64,000 bases of DNA from Spiribacter sp. 2438. Its GTDB lineage: Bacteria; Pseudomonadota; Gammaproteobacteria; Nitrococcales; Nitrococcaceae. The stretch lies in assembly GCF_009676705.1 (NCBI RefSeq), contig NZ_CP046046.1, positions 1,364,001 through 1,428,000 on the forward strand. Reading direction: 5' to 3'. How positions within the stretch are numbered: position 1 is the stretch's first letter; every line of letters starts with the position of its first letter. A program made the translations under genes and the position numbers. Under the pieces are notes generated by a model. That model was given only the letters and a program-made list of their open reading frames with translations, had not been told where the DNA came from and ran no database searches. Positions 63,414-64,000 of the stretch are shown one piece after another.

Positions 63414-64000
63414 ATGAGCGGCGAGGAGCGTCTTGCCCACTTTCCGGTAGCGTTCTTCGCCGTGGTCATGGGCCTCTCGGGGCTCACCCTGGTCTGGCAG
63501 CACGCCGCCGGCGTGCTGGCCGCGCCGGCGGCGGTCGGAGCCGGCCTCGCGGGTGTTACCGTCGTCACCTTCGTTCTGTTGGCCGGATTTTACGGCGCGA
63601 AGCTTCTGCGTCATCCGGGGGCGGTCCGGGAAGAACTGGAACACCCAGTCCGACTCAGCTTCTTTCCGGCCATCAGCATCAGCCTGATCCTTATCGGCAC
63701 GCTACTGCTGGAACTCGTGCCACCCCTGGCCCACGGCCTCTGGGTTATCGGCACGCTGCTGCATCTCGGCCTGACCCTCTATGTGGTGAGCTGCTGGATG
63801 CACCATGAGCACTATGAAATTGTCCATATCAACCCCGCCTGGTTCATTCCGGCGGTGGGCAACATACTGGTTCCCCTGGCGGGAATACCGCTGGGATACC
63901 CGGCGATCTCCTGGTTTTTCTTCAGTATCGGCCTGCTGTTCTGGATCGTGCTGTTGACCATCGTCTTCTACCGCATGTTTTTCCATGCGCCATTGCCCGC
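63414..64000 (+). CDS. TDT/SLAC1-family channel, N-terminal fragment
   Basis: The gene runs off the window; 195 codons are visible from the ATG at 63414. At least five hydrophobic helices are present. RLAHFPVAFFAVVMGLSGLTLVWQ and HINPAWFIPAVGNILVPLAG match the tellurite-resistance/dicarboxylate transporter (TehA/SLAC1) family of anion channels. Downstream of an SQR it might export sulfite or another sulfur anion, but this is inference from position. Confidence 0.85.
   Translation, partial: MSGEERLAHFPVAFFAVVMGLSGLTLVWQHAAGVLAAPAAVGAGLAGVTVVTFVLLAGFYGAKLLRHPGAVREELEHPVRLSFFPAISISLILIGTLLLELVPPLAHGLWVIGTLLHLGLTLYVVSCWMHHEHYEIVHINPAWFIPAVGNILVPLAGIPLGYPAISWFFFSIGLLFWIVLLTIVFYRMFFHAPLP

Noticed and set aside
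1-64000. tRNA, rRNA, CRISPR arrays, insertion sequences, prophage
   Set aside because: Reading both strands I found no cloverleaf-like TTCRANNCC loops between genes, no direct-repeat arrays, and no transposase or integrase motifs.

Overview
The window is a gene-dense, GC-rich bacterial chromosome segment with no rRNA, tRNA, CRISPR array or insertion sequence that I could find. The gene set (ubiG, tsaB, dsbB, relA, lexA-imuA-imuB-dnaE2, proQ, hslR) is gammaproteobacterial. The ectoine genes, a NaChBac-type sodium channel and a sulfide:quinone oxidoreductase point to a halophilic or haloalkaliphilic Ectothiorhodospiraceae-like organism (for example Spiribacter/Alkalilimnicola relatives). That placement is inference; no marker gene fixes the species. 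Coding density is extreme: most neighbours overlap by 4-20 nt, and six convergent pairs overlap at their 3' ends, two of them sharing one CTAG for both stop codons.

Layout. 1-1139 (-): a secreted coiled-coil protein, a DUF2721 membrane protein and the start of a probable GGDEF protein. 1303-5191 (-): an ExeM-like secreted nuclease and RelA. 5217-11157 (+): the SOS mutagenesis cassette lexA-imuA-imuB-dnaE2, with a LexA box on the -10 element. 11248-13062 (+) recQ converges with leuA (-), which has a Leu-rich leader peptide and a possible anti-Shine-Dalgarno switch. 14931-24290 (+): ABC exporter, tmcA and a double-length UvrA of 1835 aa. 24364-28311: GlcG-like protein, hslR, CBS protein, rraA, an orphan class-II-like phosphoribulokinase and a patatin lipase.

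28314-36597 is the most interesting region. It holds YceI, a CDP-alcohol phosphatidyltransferase, a zinc-dehydrogenase-like protein, a PTPS/QueD homologue lacking its catalytic Cys and one zinc His, a GT4 glycosyltransferase, a methyltransferase, a flippase-like membrane protein, a RibD-type reductase, a RibBA-like GTP cyclohydrolase II with degenerate RibB domain, and a creatininase-family amidohydrolase. Together they look like an undescribed pathway that makes a pyrimidine/pterin-type compound from GTP, possibly glycosylated, methylated or lipid-linked.

36597-43492: uracil-DNA glycosylase-like protein, ProQ, a B12-binding-like protein, an SLC13-type transporter, an M20 dipeptidase and an SDR. 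43528-49257 (+): the four-gene ligase-associated repair operon (MBL exonuclease, ATP-dependent ligase, Lhr helicase, PdeM). 49367-55941 (-): sodium channel, FeS photolyase, M23 peptidase, ubiG, zur, tsaB and an MFS transporter. 56094-57058 (+): ectA and ectC with no ectB between or beside them. 57037-59480 (-): DinG/YoaA helicase and dsbB. 59595-64000 (+): selO, a phasin-like protein with a sequestered ribosome site, Tat-exported type II SQR, a small membrane protein and a truncated TDT/SLAC1 channel. No gene-free stretch exceeds about 160 bases.
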